A stretch of 24,532 bases of DNA from an uncultured Bacteroidales bacterium (GTDB lineage: Bacteria; Bacteroidota; Bacteroidia; Bacteroidales; P3), in contig CAMNIH010000010.1 in NCBI GenBank assembly GCA_946540365.1, positions 1 through 24,532 on the forward strand, written 5' to 3'. Positions 16,402 through 23,898 of this stretch are shown here, piece after piece. A program made the position numbers and the translations under genes. The notes beneath the pieces were generated by a model, which saw only the letters and a program-made list of their open reading frames with translations, searched no databases and was not told the origin of the DNA. Each line of letters starts with the position of its first letter. The stretch's first letter is position 1.

Positions 16402-17562
16402 ATGAAGACTTCAAAAGCAATCACCCTGGTCATGATGGCCTTGGCACTGAGCGCGACACCTGCATTGGCCCAGCGCAGCGGTGGCAGTCGCGGCGGCGGT
16501 GGCGGCAGCCACAGCAGTTCGATGAGCAGCAGCCGTTCGTCGGGTGGCGGATCGAGTCGCAGCAGTTCGTTCAGCAGTTCAAGCCGCTCGTCGAGCAGCA
16601 GCTCGAGCCGTAGCAGCTTCAGTGGCAGCTCTTCGCGCTCGTCGAGCAGTTCGCCTCGCAGCAGTTTCAATAGCAGTTCCAGCCGTTCGAGCGCCCCGAG
16701 CCGTTCGTCGGTGAGCGGCAGCTCCAGACGTTCCGAGGCTCCGAGCCGCAGCGGCGCCGTCAGTGCCCCGGTTCGCAGTGGCGCCGTGGAAGCTCCCACC
16801 CGCAGCGGAAGTGTGATGGGCCGCGGCGAGACCGCCGGTCGTCATGCTGGTGTGCGTGGCCGTGAGGCCGGCCGTACCACCCCGACACGTTCGGAGGGTG
16901 GTGTGCGCGGCAGTCGTTCCTCGACCGCCCGTTCGGAGAGCGGCGTACGCGGCGAGCATGCGGCTCCCGAGCGCAATGTGCAGGAAACCGGTCGCCCCGG
17001 TGGCGCCCCCAAGGCACCTGCCGGCTCCACCTATGCCGGTGGACGCCCCTCGTCGAACCCCGCAGCCGCCTATGCCCGTCCGGGCCGCCCCGGTGGTGTG
17101 ATGCCTCCAAGCCATCGCCCCATCCATCCTGCCCCCTACTTCTACCATCCCTGGCACCACACGATGGTCTACTGCCACCCCGTCTTCTGGGATCCCATTC
17201 CCCCGCGTCCCTGGTACTGGCCCGGCTTCTGGCACTACTGCAACAGCTACTGGTATGACTATCATGTGACCGATGTGGTTGTCGTCCGCCAGTACGTCCA
17301 GGACACCTACCATGTCGATATGATCACCTACGGCATCAGCGGCGACATCATGTACGCCATCGTCCGCGACGGCGGCTCGACCTACCTGCAGGTCTACGAC
17401 AAGGACGACCACCTGCTGGCTGAGCAGAAGATCCACAGAAAGTACTGCAACATGGTGATCGACAGCGACAACGGTGGCTGCTGGATCAGCAAGAAACACG
17501 ACAAGGACCCCTTGCTCTTCATCTGGGCCGACGGCCAGTTGCTTATCTACGAGGCTGATTGA
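16402..17562 (+). CDS. Secreted Ser/Arg/Gly-rich low-complexity protein with aromatic C-terminal domain
   Basis: I do not recognise a named family. The 386-residue protein has a clear signal peptide (cleavage after ALA, about residue 23). Residues 25-120 are almost only Ser, Arg and Gly in SSRSS-type runs. Residues 120-235 are rich in Arg, Gly, Pro and Ala with repeated RSG(A/S)V words (RSGAVSAPV, RSGAVEAPT, RSGSVMG). Residues 236-290 are rich in His, Pro, Trp and Tyr (HPAPYFYHPWHH, RPWYWPGFWHYC). Residues 290-386 look like a small beta domain ending in ISKKHDKDPLLFIWADGQLL. The disordered part could bind polyanions or the cell wall; this is inference. It has its own promoter and terminator and stands alone. 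Confidence 0.85.
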   Translation: MKTSKAITLVMMALALSATPALAQRSGGSRGGGGGSHSSSMSSSRSSGGGSSRSSSFSSSSRSSSSSSSRSSFSGSSSRSSSSSPRSSFNSSSSRSSAPSRSSVSGSSRRSEAPSRSGAVSAPVRSGAVEAPTRSGSVMGRGETAGRHAGVRGREAGRTTPTRSEGGVRGSRSSTARSESGVRGEHAAPERNVQETGRPGGAPKAPAGSTYAGGRPSSNPAAAYARPGRPGGVMPPSHRPIHPAPYFYHPWHHTMVYCHPVFWDPIPPRPWYWPGFWHYCNSYWYDYHVTDVVVVRQYVQDTYHVDMITYGISGDIMYAIVRDGGSTYLQVYDKDDHLLAEQKIHRKYCNMVIDSDNGGCWISKKHDKDPLLFIWADGQLLIYEAD

Positions 17563-17589
17563 GACAATACAACAGCATATCTTACTGTT

Positions 17590-17627
17590 GGGGACGCCCT
17601 GCGCTGCTGCGGGGCGTCCCCTTTTTT
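17590..17627 (+). terminator. Rho-independent terminator after the Ser/Arg-rich gene
   Basis: GGGGACGCCC (17590-17599) pairs perfectly with GGGCGTCCCC (17612-17621), with a 12-base GC-rich loop and six T residues directly after (17622-17627). The A/T asymmetry serves the plus-strand gene rather than the converging minus-strand gene. Confidence 0.92.
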
Positions 17628-17656
17628 GGTTGTTTTGCCGACAGGCGGGGTGACGG

Positions 17657-18127
17657 TCAATATCCCTCGTGCGGCATATTGCGGTAGTCGTCGAAGAGCG
17701 CCAGGCATGCCTCGCGGTCTATCTGGATGAGGTAGTCGCCCAGCTCTTTGCGGCCGGCGAAGATGTCGTTGAAGTGCTCGTCGCGGAAGCCGATGAGGGC
17801 GTTGTCCTGGATGGTGCATCCGTAGTAGATGCGTCGCAGTTTGGCCCAGAGGCAGGCGCAGAGACACATGTGGCAGGGTTCGCCGGTGGTGTAGATGTCG
17901 CAACCCGACAGGTCGTGGGTGCCCAGCCGGGCACAGGCGTCGCGGATGGCCTCCACCTCGCCGTGGGCCGTCGGATCGTGATGTCCGAGCACCCTGTTGT
18001 GTCCGCGCCCCACCACGGCACCGTCTTTCACCACCACGGCGCCAAAGGGCCCCCCATTGCCACAGGCGATGCCGTAGCGGGCCTCGCCGATGGCCATCTG
18101 CATGTATTTGTTCTGTGCTTCAATCAT
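17657..18127 (-). CDS. Nucleoside deaminase, probably guanine deaminase
   Basis: This 156-residue cytoplasmic enzyme belongs to the zinc-dependent cytidine/deoxycytidylate deaminase superfamily. The first motif is DPTAHGEVEAI (H55 zinc ligand, E57 proton shuttle), with Gly where most relatives have Ala. The second is EPCHMC (C85, C88). The NGGPFGAVVVKDG start, the position of DPTAH and the short C-terminal tail ending in GY resemble B. subtilis-type guanine deaminase, which turns guanine into xanthine. tRNA adenosine deaminase (TadA) is the main alternative, but the tail and DPTAH favour GuaD. Its ATG overlaps the stop of the acyltransferase gene by four bases, so the two are co-transcribed on the minus strand. 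Confidence 0.88.
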   Translation of the reverse strand: MIEAQNKYMQMAIGEARYGIACGNGGPFGAVVVKDGAVVGRGHNRVLGHHDPTAHGEVEAIRDACARLGTHDLSGCDIYTTGEPCHMCLCACLWAKLRRIYYGCTIQDNALIGFRDEHFNDIFAGRKELGDYLIQIDREACLALFDDYRNMPHEGY

Positions 18128-19524
18128 GGATTGTGTTCTTTTTCAAAGGTTTGAGATATGGTATCGAGTGTTCTGTCAATCTGTTGCATCGCCTTGCGGT
18201 GGGCGATGCGATGCCAGTGGTAGCGGCTGTTGGCCAGGGTGTCCCTCAGGAAGGCGACGACGGTGCCGGCGCAGGCCGCTCCCGCCACCACGACGGCCAC
18301 CGCCACAAGCCCCCACCAGGGGCCCAGGTCGAGCAGCCCGGCCATCCATGCGCCCCGGCAGCAGGCCATCACGATGCCGATAACCACCGCGTAGAGGATC
18401 GAGACGAAGAAGCGGATGCCGAAATTGAACGAGCTGCGGAACTGGGGATCGGCCACGCGCGAGCGCACTGCAAGATGGGTGGGCAGCAGGGGCAGGGGAT
18501 AGCAGAGCAGGAGAAACAGCAGCACCCTGCGGACCGTCGGCACGGCGATGGCGGCGGCCATCGGCAGCAGCAGCGCGAGCAGCGCCGCCAGGGTCGTCCC
18601 CCACCGCCAGTGCCCGGCTGCCAGCAGGGGGCTTATCCGCTGCCGTCGGCATTGGGCGCCGAGGGTGTCGGTCAGCGCCATCAGGTCGCCGAACTGCCGG
18701 TTGCCCTTGTCCGCGGCGAGGGCATCCATCCGCCGGGCCACCTTCTGCCGCACGAGGAAGCGGTTCCAGGCGTTGTTGCGCAGCCCTTCGCGCCGGCGCA
18801 GCCGGGGGTTGAGGATGTTGCACAGGGTGAAGATGTTGTCGTACTGCTCCTCGTTGCGGATGTCGACCATCAAGGGCGGAAGGGCCTCGCCGAGGGCGTC
18901 GCGCATCTGGTTGAGTGCCAGAGGCTCGTTGGTCTGCCAGGTGGCCATGAAGGGTTGCACGGCGAAGGGGTGGCCGATGTTGACCACCACGTTGGCGTAG
19001 GGGCGCTCATACTCGTCGAAGTCGATGCCGACCGGCACGATATACAGCGGACGGTCGCCGAGGGCCTGCTGTGTCTCGCCGGCGATGCGGAACATGCCCT
19101 TCCGCAGCGGCAGCAGGGCGTGCCGGTTGTTGTGGCGCCCTTCGGCCATGAGGCAGAGGGGGTAGCCGTCGAGCAGCACCTCGCGGCAGCGGTCGAATAT
19201 CTCGCGGTTGCGGTCGAGGGTCTCCTTGCCGTCGCGGATGCGGTAGACGGGCATGATCTTGAGGAAGGTGAGCAGGCGGCGCAGCAGAGGCTTCTTGAAC
19301 AGGTCGGCACGCGCCAGAAAGACCGGTGGCTTGGGTGCGAAGTTGAGGACGGCAAGAGGCTCCATCAGCGCCTGCTGGTGGCATGGGGCGATGATGTACG
19401 GGCCGTCGGTCGGCAGGTGCTCCACCCCCTGCACCACGAAGTGGCGGTAGTGGCACCGGCATCCGAATTGCACCAGCGGGCTGAGCAGGTTGTAGAGCCA
19501 ATCGTTGTCCTGGATCGCTTTCAT
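18124..19524 (-). CDS. PlsC-type 1-acyl-glycerol-phosphate acyltransferase family protein with C-terminal membrane region
   Basis: PlsC-like enzymes transfer acyl chains to glycerophosphate-type acceptors in membrane lipid synthesis. In this 466-residue protein the N-terminal half (about residues 25-250) is the acyltransferase domain. Motif I reads CHQQALMEPLAVL (H49, E55); Bacteroidota relatives as I recall them have NHQNALMDAL, so the acid is Glu instead of Asp. VFLARADLFKK, KIMPVYRIRDG and LMAEGRHNN (motif III) are present. The C-terminal half has about four membrane segments (about residues 330-440) not found in plain PlsC. The start at 19524 is supported by a minus-strand promoter about 90 bases upstream. 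It is the first gene of a two-gene unit. Confidence 0.88.
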   Translation of the reverse strand: MKAIQDNDWLYNLLSPLVQFGCRCHYRHFVVQGVEHLPTDGPYIIAPCHQQALMEPLAVLNFAPKPPVFLARADLFKKPLLRRLLTFLKIMPVYRIRDGKETLDRNREIFDRCREVLLDGYPLCLMAEGRHNNRHALLPLRKGMFRIAGETQQALGDRPLYIVPVGIDFDEYERPYANVVVNIGHPFAVQPFMATWQTNEPLALNQMRDALGEALPPLMVDIRNEEQYDNIFTLCNILNPRLRRREGLRNNAWNRFLVRQKVARRMDALAADKGNRQFGDLMALTDTLGAQCRRQRISPLLAAGHWRWGTTLAALLALLLPMAAAIAVPTVRRVLLFLLLCYPLPLLPTHLAVRSRVADPQFRSSFNFGIRFFVSILYAVVIGIVMACCRGAWMAGLLDLGPWWGLVAVAVVVAGAACAGTVVAFLRDTLANSRYHWHRIAHRKAMQQIDRTLDTISQTFEKEHNP

Positions 19525-19614
19525 GTGCGGTATGATTTTCTTTTCAACTGACGGTGGTGTGCAAGTGTCTCGTTCTTAACGGTTTTGCTATCCGTCCGCA
19601 TAAATTTCACATTG

Positions 19615-19647
19615 CAAATATACGAAATTATGTTAATTCCCGTTAAA
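19615..19647 (-). promoter_or_regulatory. Minus-strand promoter of the acyltransferase-deaminase unit
   Basis: On the minus strand the -7 box TATATTTG (19615-19622) matches TAnnTTTG, with TTTA (19644-19647) about 21 bases upstream as a -33 element. The leader to the ATG is about 90 bases and contains a small ACGG/CCGT dyad. Confidence 0.7.
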
Positions 19648-19656
19648 TACTTCAAC

Positions 19657-19664
19657 TATTTCTG
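19657..19664 (+). promoter_or_regulatory. Possible -7 box of the GltS-like gene
   Basis: TATTTCTG (19657-19664) differs from TAnnTTTG at one base and lies 60 bases before the ATG at 19724. It is divergent to and about 35 bases from the minus-strand -7 box, so the two promoters would share their upstream DNA. Confidence 0.4.
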
Positions 19665-19723
19665 CCACTTCCCCTGACTCCCCGCACGTTATAGAAAACA
19701 ATCTGAAAAAACGTCAAGATATT

Positions 19724-21112
19724 ATGACCTCGTTTGCATCTCCCTCCGCATGGGCATGGCTCATCCAGTTTTTCATCATCGTGGTGGCCTTGCTTGTTGC
19801 CAATCTGGTGCGTTGCAACGTACCGCTGTTCCGTCGCAGTTTGCTTCCTTCGGCCTTGCTGGCCGGATTGCTCATCCTCTGCCTCAAGCCGCTGCATGCC
19901 TTCTCGGCATTGGTCGACAAGCAGGCCATGGAGGTGATCACCTACCATGCCCTCGGTCTGGGCTTTGTGGCCATGGCATTGAAAAACAAGAAGCTCAAGA
20001 GCGCCACCACAACGATGAAGGTGGTGGAAACGGGTGCCGTGACGGCCAGCACCTATATCCTGCAGGGCCTGGTGGGCCTGCTGGTCACCGTGCCGCTCTT
20101 CCTCTGGGCGCAGGGCGACAAGCTCTTCTATGCCAGCGGACTGCTGCTGCCGATGGGCTACGGCCAGGGGCCCGGCCAGGCCCTCAACTTCGGCGTCACC
20201 TTCAGTGGCTGGGCCGAAGGGCAGGGGATGGTGTTCCACGGTTCTGACTTCGGCCTGAGCATCGCCGCCATGGGATTCATCGTGGGCAGCCTGGTGGGCG
20301 TGATCTACATGAATATCCTGCGCCGCCGGGGCAAGCTGTCGGTGCGGGAGAAGGCCGCTGCCGAACACTACCAGTTGGCCGACTACGAGTCGGAAGGCGA
20401 GATCCCGCATTCCGAGTCGATCGACAAGCTCACCGTCCAGCTGTGCCTGGTGCTGCTGGTCTACGGGTTGGTCTTCCTGCTGATGTACGGTGTGCAGCAG
20501 CTCGACCTGGGCCAGTTCGGCGTCAAGACCCTCAAACCCCTCGTGTGGGGCTTCAACTTCCTGTGGGGCACGCTGATCGGCGTGTCGGTGCGCTGGCTCA
20601 TCGGTCGGCTGCGCAAACGCAACCTGATGCAGCGCGAATACATCAACAACTATATGCTCGACCGCATCGCAGGCACCTGCTTCGACGTGATGATCGTGGC
20701 CGGCACCGCCGCCATCGACATGGGCAACCTGCGGGGCCTGTGGCTGCCCCTCGTCTTGGTCTGCTCGCTGGGGGCCGTGGTCACCTTCTGGTACGTGCTG
20801 CGGTGCTGCCGCAAGCTCTATCCCGACTACCAGTACGAGGGCTTCTTCTCGATGTTCGGCATGCTCACCGGCACCGCCAGCAACGGCATGATCCTGCTGC
20901 GCGAGATCGACCCCCGCTTCGAGACTCCGGCGGCCAACAACCTGGTCCTGCAGACCATCCCCGCCCTCGCCTTTGGCTTCCCCGTGCTGCTGCTCATGGG
21001 CTTCGCCCCGCAGAGCCTCGCCAACACCCTCATCACCATGGGCATCATGGTGCTGGCGTTGCTGGCGTTCGCCCTGTTCATATTCCGGAAGAAAAGACCC
21101 CAACAGAAATAA
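19724..21112 (+). CDS. GltS-like sodium/glutamate symporter family protein (divergent)
   Basis: This 462-residue polytopic membrane protein has about ten to twelve hydrophobic segments. The two halves carry Gly-rich re-entrant-loop candidates: LPMGYGQGPGQALNFG (about residues 144-159) and SMFGMLTGTASNGMILLREI (about residues 376-395), arranged as in the ESS/GltS family. The pattern differs from classic GltS, so glutamate as substrate is not certain; another anion is possible. A charged cytoplasmic loop (about residues 205-240) separates the halves. It starts a probable two-gene unit with an Omp85-type barrel 30 bases downstream, and it is divergent from the acyltransferase gene. Confidence 0.82.
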   Translation: MTSFASPSAWAWLIQFFIIVVALLVANLVRCNVPLFRRSLLPSALLAGLLILCLKPLHAFSALVDKQAMEVITYHALGLGFVAMALKNKKLKSATTTMKVVETGAVTASTYILQGLVGLLVTVPLFLWAQGDKLFYASGLLLPMGYGQGPGQALNFGVTFSGWAEGQGMVFHGSDFGLSIAAMGFIVGSLVGVIYMNILRRRGKLSVREKAAAEHYQLADYESEGEIPHSESIDKLTVQLCLVLLVYGLVFLLMYGVQQLDLGQFGVKTLKPLVWGFNFLWGTLIGVSVRWLIGRLRKRNLMQREYINNYMLDRIAGTCFDVMIVAGTAAIDMGNLRGLWLPLVLVCSLGAVVTFWYVLRCCRKLYPDYQYEGFFSMFGMLTGTASNGMILLREIDPRFETPAANNLVLQTIPALAFGFPVLLLMGFAPQSLANTLITMGIMVLALLAFALFIFRKKRPQQK

Positions 21113-21142
21113 CACCACAGATCCATTAAACCCGTTTCAATC

Positions 21143-22477
21143 ATGAAGAGACTTATATTCCCGGTTTTGCTTTTGACCTGCACCTGGTTCGCCCCGGCGC
21201 AGGAAAACCACATCCGCCAGGGATGGACCTTCGGCGTGCTGCCCAGCGTGGCCTACGACGCCGACCTCGGCTTCCAGTACGGCGCCCTGACCAATATCTA
21301 CTATTTCGGCGACGGCTCCACCTACCCCGAATACCTGCACTCGTTCTATGCCGAGGCGGCCTACACCACCAAGCACTTCGGCCTCTTCCGCTTCAGCTAC
21401 GACTCGAAGTATCTCATCCCCCGCCACCGCCTCAGCGTCGACCTCACCTACCTGCCCGACCAGATGTGCGACTTCTATGGCTTCAACGGCTACCAGAGCC
21501 ACTACAACGCGGCCTACGCCTCGCAGGACGATCCGGCCTATATCTCGCGCGCCTACTACAAGTATCACCGCGACCTCTTCCGCTTCAGCGCCGACCTGCA
21601 GGGCTCCATCGCCAGGCATCTGTATTGGAACGCCGGCCTCGGCCTGCTGCATTTCAACGTGGGCACCGTCGACATCGACCGCCTCAACTCCTACACCAAG
21701 AACGAGGAGAAGCATCTGCCCGACACGGTGACCCTCTTCGACCACTACGTGCAGCGTGGCTACATCCGGCCCGACGAGGCGCACGGCGGCTTCCACCCCT
21801 ACCTGCACGGCGGCGTCACCTACGACACCCGCGACCGCCAGCAGAACCCCACCCGCGGCATCCATGCCGACGCCTTCCTCACCTACTATGCCGGGCTGGG
21901 GGACATGGAGGCCTACAACAACCTCAAGCTCAACCTCGGCTTCCGCCAGTATATCTCGCTCCTCGGCGAACACATCATCCTGGCCTACCGTGTCGGCTCG
22001 CAGCTCACCCTGGCCGGCGACTGCCCCTTCTACCTCAACACCTACCTCAACCAGCTCTACATGCAGCGCGTGGTCTACGAGGGGCTGGGCGGCGCCAACT
22101 CGGTGCGCGGCATCATGCGCAACCGCATCCTCGCCCCCGGCGTGGCTTTTGCCAATATCGAACTGCGCACACGCGTGGCCAGCCTCAAGCTGGGGAAGAA
22201 CATGTTCTACCTCGGCCTGGTGCCCTTCCTCGATGCCGGCATGGTGGTGCAGCCCTACCGCCGCGTAGAGGCCGACCCGCACCTGGGCACACCCATTGCT
22301 GACGACGAGACCGACCTGGACAACCCGCTATACAATCCCCACCTCGGTGGCGGACTGGGCATCAAGGTGGCCATGAACGACAACTTCGTCCTCAGTGTCG
22401 ACTGGGCCACCGCCTTCAACAAGCAGGACAACGACAAGTTCAGCAACCTCTACATCAAGATGGGCTACATGTTCTGA
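21143..22477 (+). CDS. Omp85/BamA-TamA-type outer membrane beta-barrel without POTRA domains
   Basis: The 444-residue protein has a signal peptide (about residues 1-19, ending APAQ) and then only beta-strand-like sequence with alternating aromatic residues, ending in the outer-membrane sorting signal Met-Phe (KMGYMF). GGANSVRGIMRNRILAPG (about residues 316-333) matches loop L6 of the Omp85 superfamily, where VRGF or VRGY is usual and VRGI (321-324) occurs here. No POTRA repeats precede the barrel, so it is not a BamA. Barrel-only members are common in Bacteroidota and of unclear role. It follows the GltS-like gene by 30 bases. A terminator-like hairpin and a large palindrome follow. Confidence 0.9.
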   Translation: MKRLIFPVLLLTCTWFAPAQENHIRQGWTFGVLPSVAYDADLGFQYGALTNIYYFGDGSTYPEYLHSFYAEAAYTTKHFGLFRFSYDSKYLIPRHRLSVDLTYLPDQMCDFYGFNGYQSHYNAAYASQDDPAYISRAYYKYHRDLFRFSADLQGSIARHLYWNAGLGLLHFNVGTVDIDRLNSYTKNEEKHLPDTVTLFDHYVQRGYIRPDEAHGGFHPYLHGGVTYDTRDRQQNPTRGIHADAFLTYYAGLGDMEAYNNLKLNLGFRQYISLLGEHIILAYRVGSQLTLAGDCPFYLNTYLNQLYMQRVVYEGLGGANSVRGIMRNRILAPGVAFANIELRTRVASLKLGKNMFYLGLVPFLDAGMVVQPYRRVEADPHLGTPIADDETDLDNPLYNPHLGGGLGIKVAMNDNFVLSVDWATAFNKQDNDKFSNLYIKMGYMF

Positions 22478-22494
22478 ACCCACCCTTGAGCATG

Positions 22495-22522
22495 CCTTGA
22501 CAAGGTATCAGGTCAAGGTTTT
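22495..22522 (+). terminator. Terminator-like hairpin after the Omp85 gene
   Basis: CCTTGAC (22495-22501) pairs with GTCAAGG (22512-22518), with a 10-base loop, followed directly by TTTTCTTC. The hairpin overlaps the conserved flank of the repeat element, so the element may carry its own terminator. Confidence 0.6.
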
Positions 22523-22625
22523 CTTCAGTCGTTCTTCAGTCGTTCTTCAGTCGTTCTTCAGTGATCACTGAAGAACGACTGAAGAACGACTGAAGAACGA
22601 CTGAAGAACGACTGAAGAAAAGGTA
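22503..22625. repeat. Palindromic element built from 11-bp tandem units
   Basis: Positions 22521-22608 form a perfect 88-bp palindrome centred on TGATCA (22562-22567). The right arm carries four exact units of TGAAGAACGAC (22569-22612) and the variant TGAAGAAAAGG (22613-22623). The left arm carries three units in reverse complement, then the flank AGGTATCAGGTCAA (22503-22516), which is the complement of the flank at 42-55. It encodes nothing recognisable and lies between two plus-strand genes. RNA from either strand would fold into one very long hairpin. Confidence 0.92.
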
Positions 22626-22774
22626 GAGTCAATAGGGTGTCAGGGGGGCGGCAGGGGGGAACAATAAAGAGGCGGTCGCGGCGTTAACAGGATGAGAAGA
22701 GCGGTTGTCGACAGCCTACCCTGCAAGAGCTTCGCCCGAAACCGGCTAATAGAAATATCCAAAAGTGAATCAAT
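22624..22774. other. Non-coding spacer between the palindrome and the thioesterase gene
   Basis: This stretch is G-rich near 22640-22660 and has no clear promoter box or gene. Directly after the repeat, the sequence resembles the flank at 42-55 only in its first bases, so the right side of the palindrome has a different border. Confidence 0.5.
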
Positions 22775-23176
22775 ATGGAAATCAGACCTTACCGTCACGA
22801 GGTGAAATACTACGAGTGTGACCGGATGGGCATCACCCACCACAGCAACTATATCCGCTTCATGGAGGAGGCGCGTGTGGATTGGATGGACCAGCTCGGC
22901 TACGGCTTCGACCGCATGGAGGCCGAGGGCGTCGTCTCGCCCGTGGTGGCGGTCGACTGCCGCTACAAGCACACCACCACCTTCAAGGACACCATCGAAA
23001 TCATGGTGAAGGTGGCCGAGACGTCGGCCCTGAAGATTGTCTTCAGCTACACGATGACCTGCGCCGGCAAGACGGTCTGCACGGCCACCAGCACCCACTG
23101 CTTCCTCGAGAACGGCCGCCCCGTATCGCTCGAAAAACGTTTCCCCGAGTTGTACGCCATGATCCGGAACCTCTGA
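22775..23176 (+). CDS. Acyl-CoA thioesterase, 4HBT hotdog-fold
   Basis: This 133-residue cytoplasmic protein has the hotdog-fold thioesterase signature YYECDRMGITHHSNYIRFMEEAR-type segment at residues 12-34. D16 and H23 match the catalytic Asp and the His of YbgC/4-hydroxybenzoyl-CoA thioesterase relatives. The single long helix (about residues 24-45) and the beta strands that follow (VVAVDCRYKHTTTFKDTIEI, KIVFSYTMTC) fit the fold. It hydrolyses an acyl-CoA thioester; the chain length cannot be read. It stands alone, about 150 bases after the palindromic element, with no clear promoter box. Confidence 0.92.
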   Translation: MEIRPYRHEVKYYECDRMGITHHSNYIRFMEEARVDWMDQLGYGFDRMEAEGVVSPVVAVDCRYKHTTTFKDTIEIMVKVAETSALKIVFSYTMTCAGKTVCTATSTHCFLENGRPVSLEKRFPELYAMIRNL

Positions 23177-23243
23177 AACGTGACGGACTCAAACGTTAAA
23201 CTACGTTAAAAACCGCCCGACATAGTGCTGAAACGGCCACATT

Positions 23244-23270
23244 GCTTACCAAAAAGTAAGTGGCTTACCA
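23244..23270. promoter_or_regulatory. Operator-like direct and inverted repeats upstream of the cupin promoter
   Basis: GCTTACCA occurs twice (23244-23251, 23263-23270) with GTAAG between them, so CTTAC (23245-23249) can also pair with GTAAG (23256-23260). The block lies 13 bases before the -33 element and could bind a regulator. Confidence 0.4.
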
Positions 23271-23282
23271 TCGGGTACTCTC

Positions 23283-23313
23283 TTGCGGGGTTTCGGAAAG
23301 TATTGTACTTTTG
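23283..23313 (+). promoter_or_regulatory. Promoter of the cupin gene
   Basis: The -33 TTG (23283-23285) and the -7 box TACTTTTG (23306-23313) are 20 bases apart. The ATG at 23345 follows an A-rich leader of about 30 bases. This promoter shows that the in-frame open stretch from 23225 is not translated as part of the gene. Confidence 0.75.
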
Positions 23314-23344
23314 CAGCCGAATTAACAACAAAAAAAGAAGAAAA

Positions 23345-23797
23345 ATGAAAACAATCGAGACAATCAAGAGCGGCCGCAACTACAAGGCCGTCAGCGTAGG
23401 CACTATCGACCAGATCATCGAGCACGAGCTGCCGATGGGTCCCAACGTCATCCAGGGCAAGGTCTTCGTGGGCCAGGCCGTGGGCGCCACGGGCAGCGAG
23501 CTGTCGTTCCAGACCCTCGTCCCCGGCCAGGACAGCGGCTTCCTCCACACCCACAAGACCCACGAGGAGCTCTACATCATCCTCCGCGGTGAGGGCACCT
23601 ACCAGGTGGACGGCGAGCAGTTCCCCGTCAGCGAAGGCACCATCGTACGCGTCAGCCCCGACGGCCGCCGCGCCCTGAAGAACACCGGCCGCGAGAACCT
23701 CACGATGCTCTGCATCCAATACAAAGCCAACGCCTTCACCGAGGCCGACAGCCCGATGACCGACGGCAACATCCTCGGCGATCCGCTGGTATGGTAA
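23345..23797 (+). CDS. Cupin domain-containing protein
   Basis: This 150-residue protein is a single cupin beta-barrel. Motif 1 reads GFLHTHKTHEELYIILRGEG (about residues 58-77), giving the H-x-H and Glu metal ligands. Motif 2 (EGTIVRVSPDGRRALKNTG, about residues 97-115) has Ala or Lys where the fourth ligand His is expected, so metal binding may be by three residues or altered. The substrate is unknown; such small cupins include isomerases, dioxygenases and sugar-binding proteins. The start at 23345 follows a good promoter and gives MKTIETIKSG. A long perfect hairpin terminates it 10 bases after the stop. Confidence 0.9.
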   Translation: MKTIETIKSGRNYKAVSVGTIDQIIEHELPMGPNVIQGKVFVGQAVGATGSELSFQTLVPGQDSGFLHTHKTHEELYIILRGEGTYQVDGEQFPVSEGTIVRVSPDGRRALKNTGRENLTMLCIQYKANAFTEADSPMTDGNILGDPLVW

Positions 23798-23807
23798 GCG
23801 TCTGCTG

Positions 23808-23872
23808 AACACGAATTGCCATACACAGCCTGCCTGTCGACGGGAAAAAGTATGGCAATTCGTGTTTTCTTC
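23808..23872 (+). terminator. Long-stem terminator after the cupin gene
   Basis: AACACGAATTGCCATA (23808-23823) and TATGGCAATTCGTGTT (23851-23866) form a perfect 16-bp stem. The 27-base loop contains a smaller CCTG/CGGG hairpin around a TCGA. TTCTTC follows. The right arm word CAATTCGT reappears at 23899-23906 in the next promoter. Confidence 0.85.
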
Positions 23873-23898
23873 AAAATGAAATAATGCTGTACACAGAA

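Noticed and set aside
18115..19551. Plus-strand open frame opposite the deaminase and acyltransferase genes
   Set aside because: Both minus-strand products carry clear enzyme motifs, and the plus-strand product is rich in Gln, His and Gly with no domain.
19652..22282. Minus-strand open frames opposite the GltS-like and Omp85 genes
   Set aside because: They have biased composition and no motif, while the plus-strand genes show membrane and barrel features.
22503..22625. CRISPR array
   Set aside because: The repeats are 11 bp and directly abutting with no spacers, and no cas gene is present.
23225..23344. Upstream extension of the cupin gene
   Set aside because: It spans a good promoter, so it would not be in the transcript.
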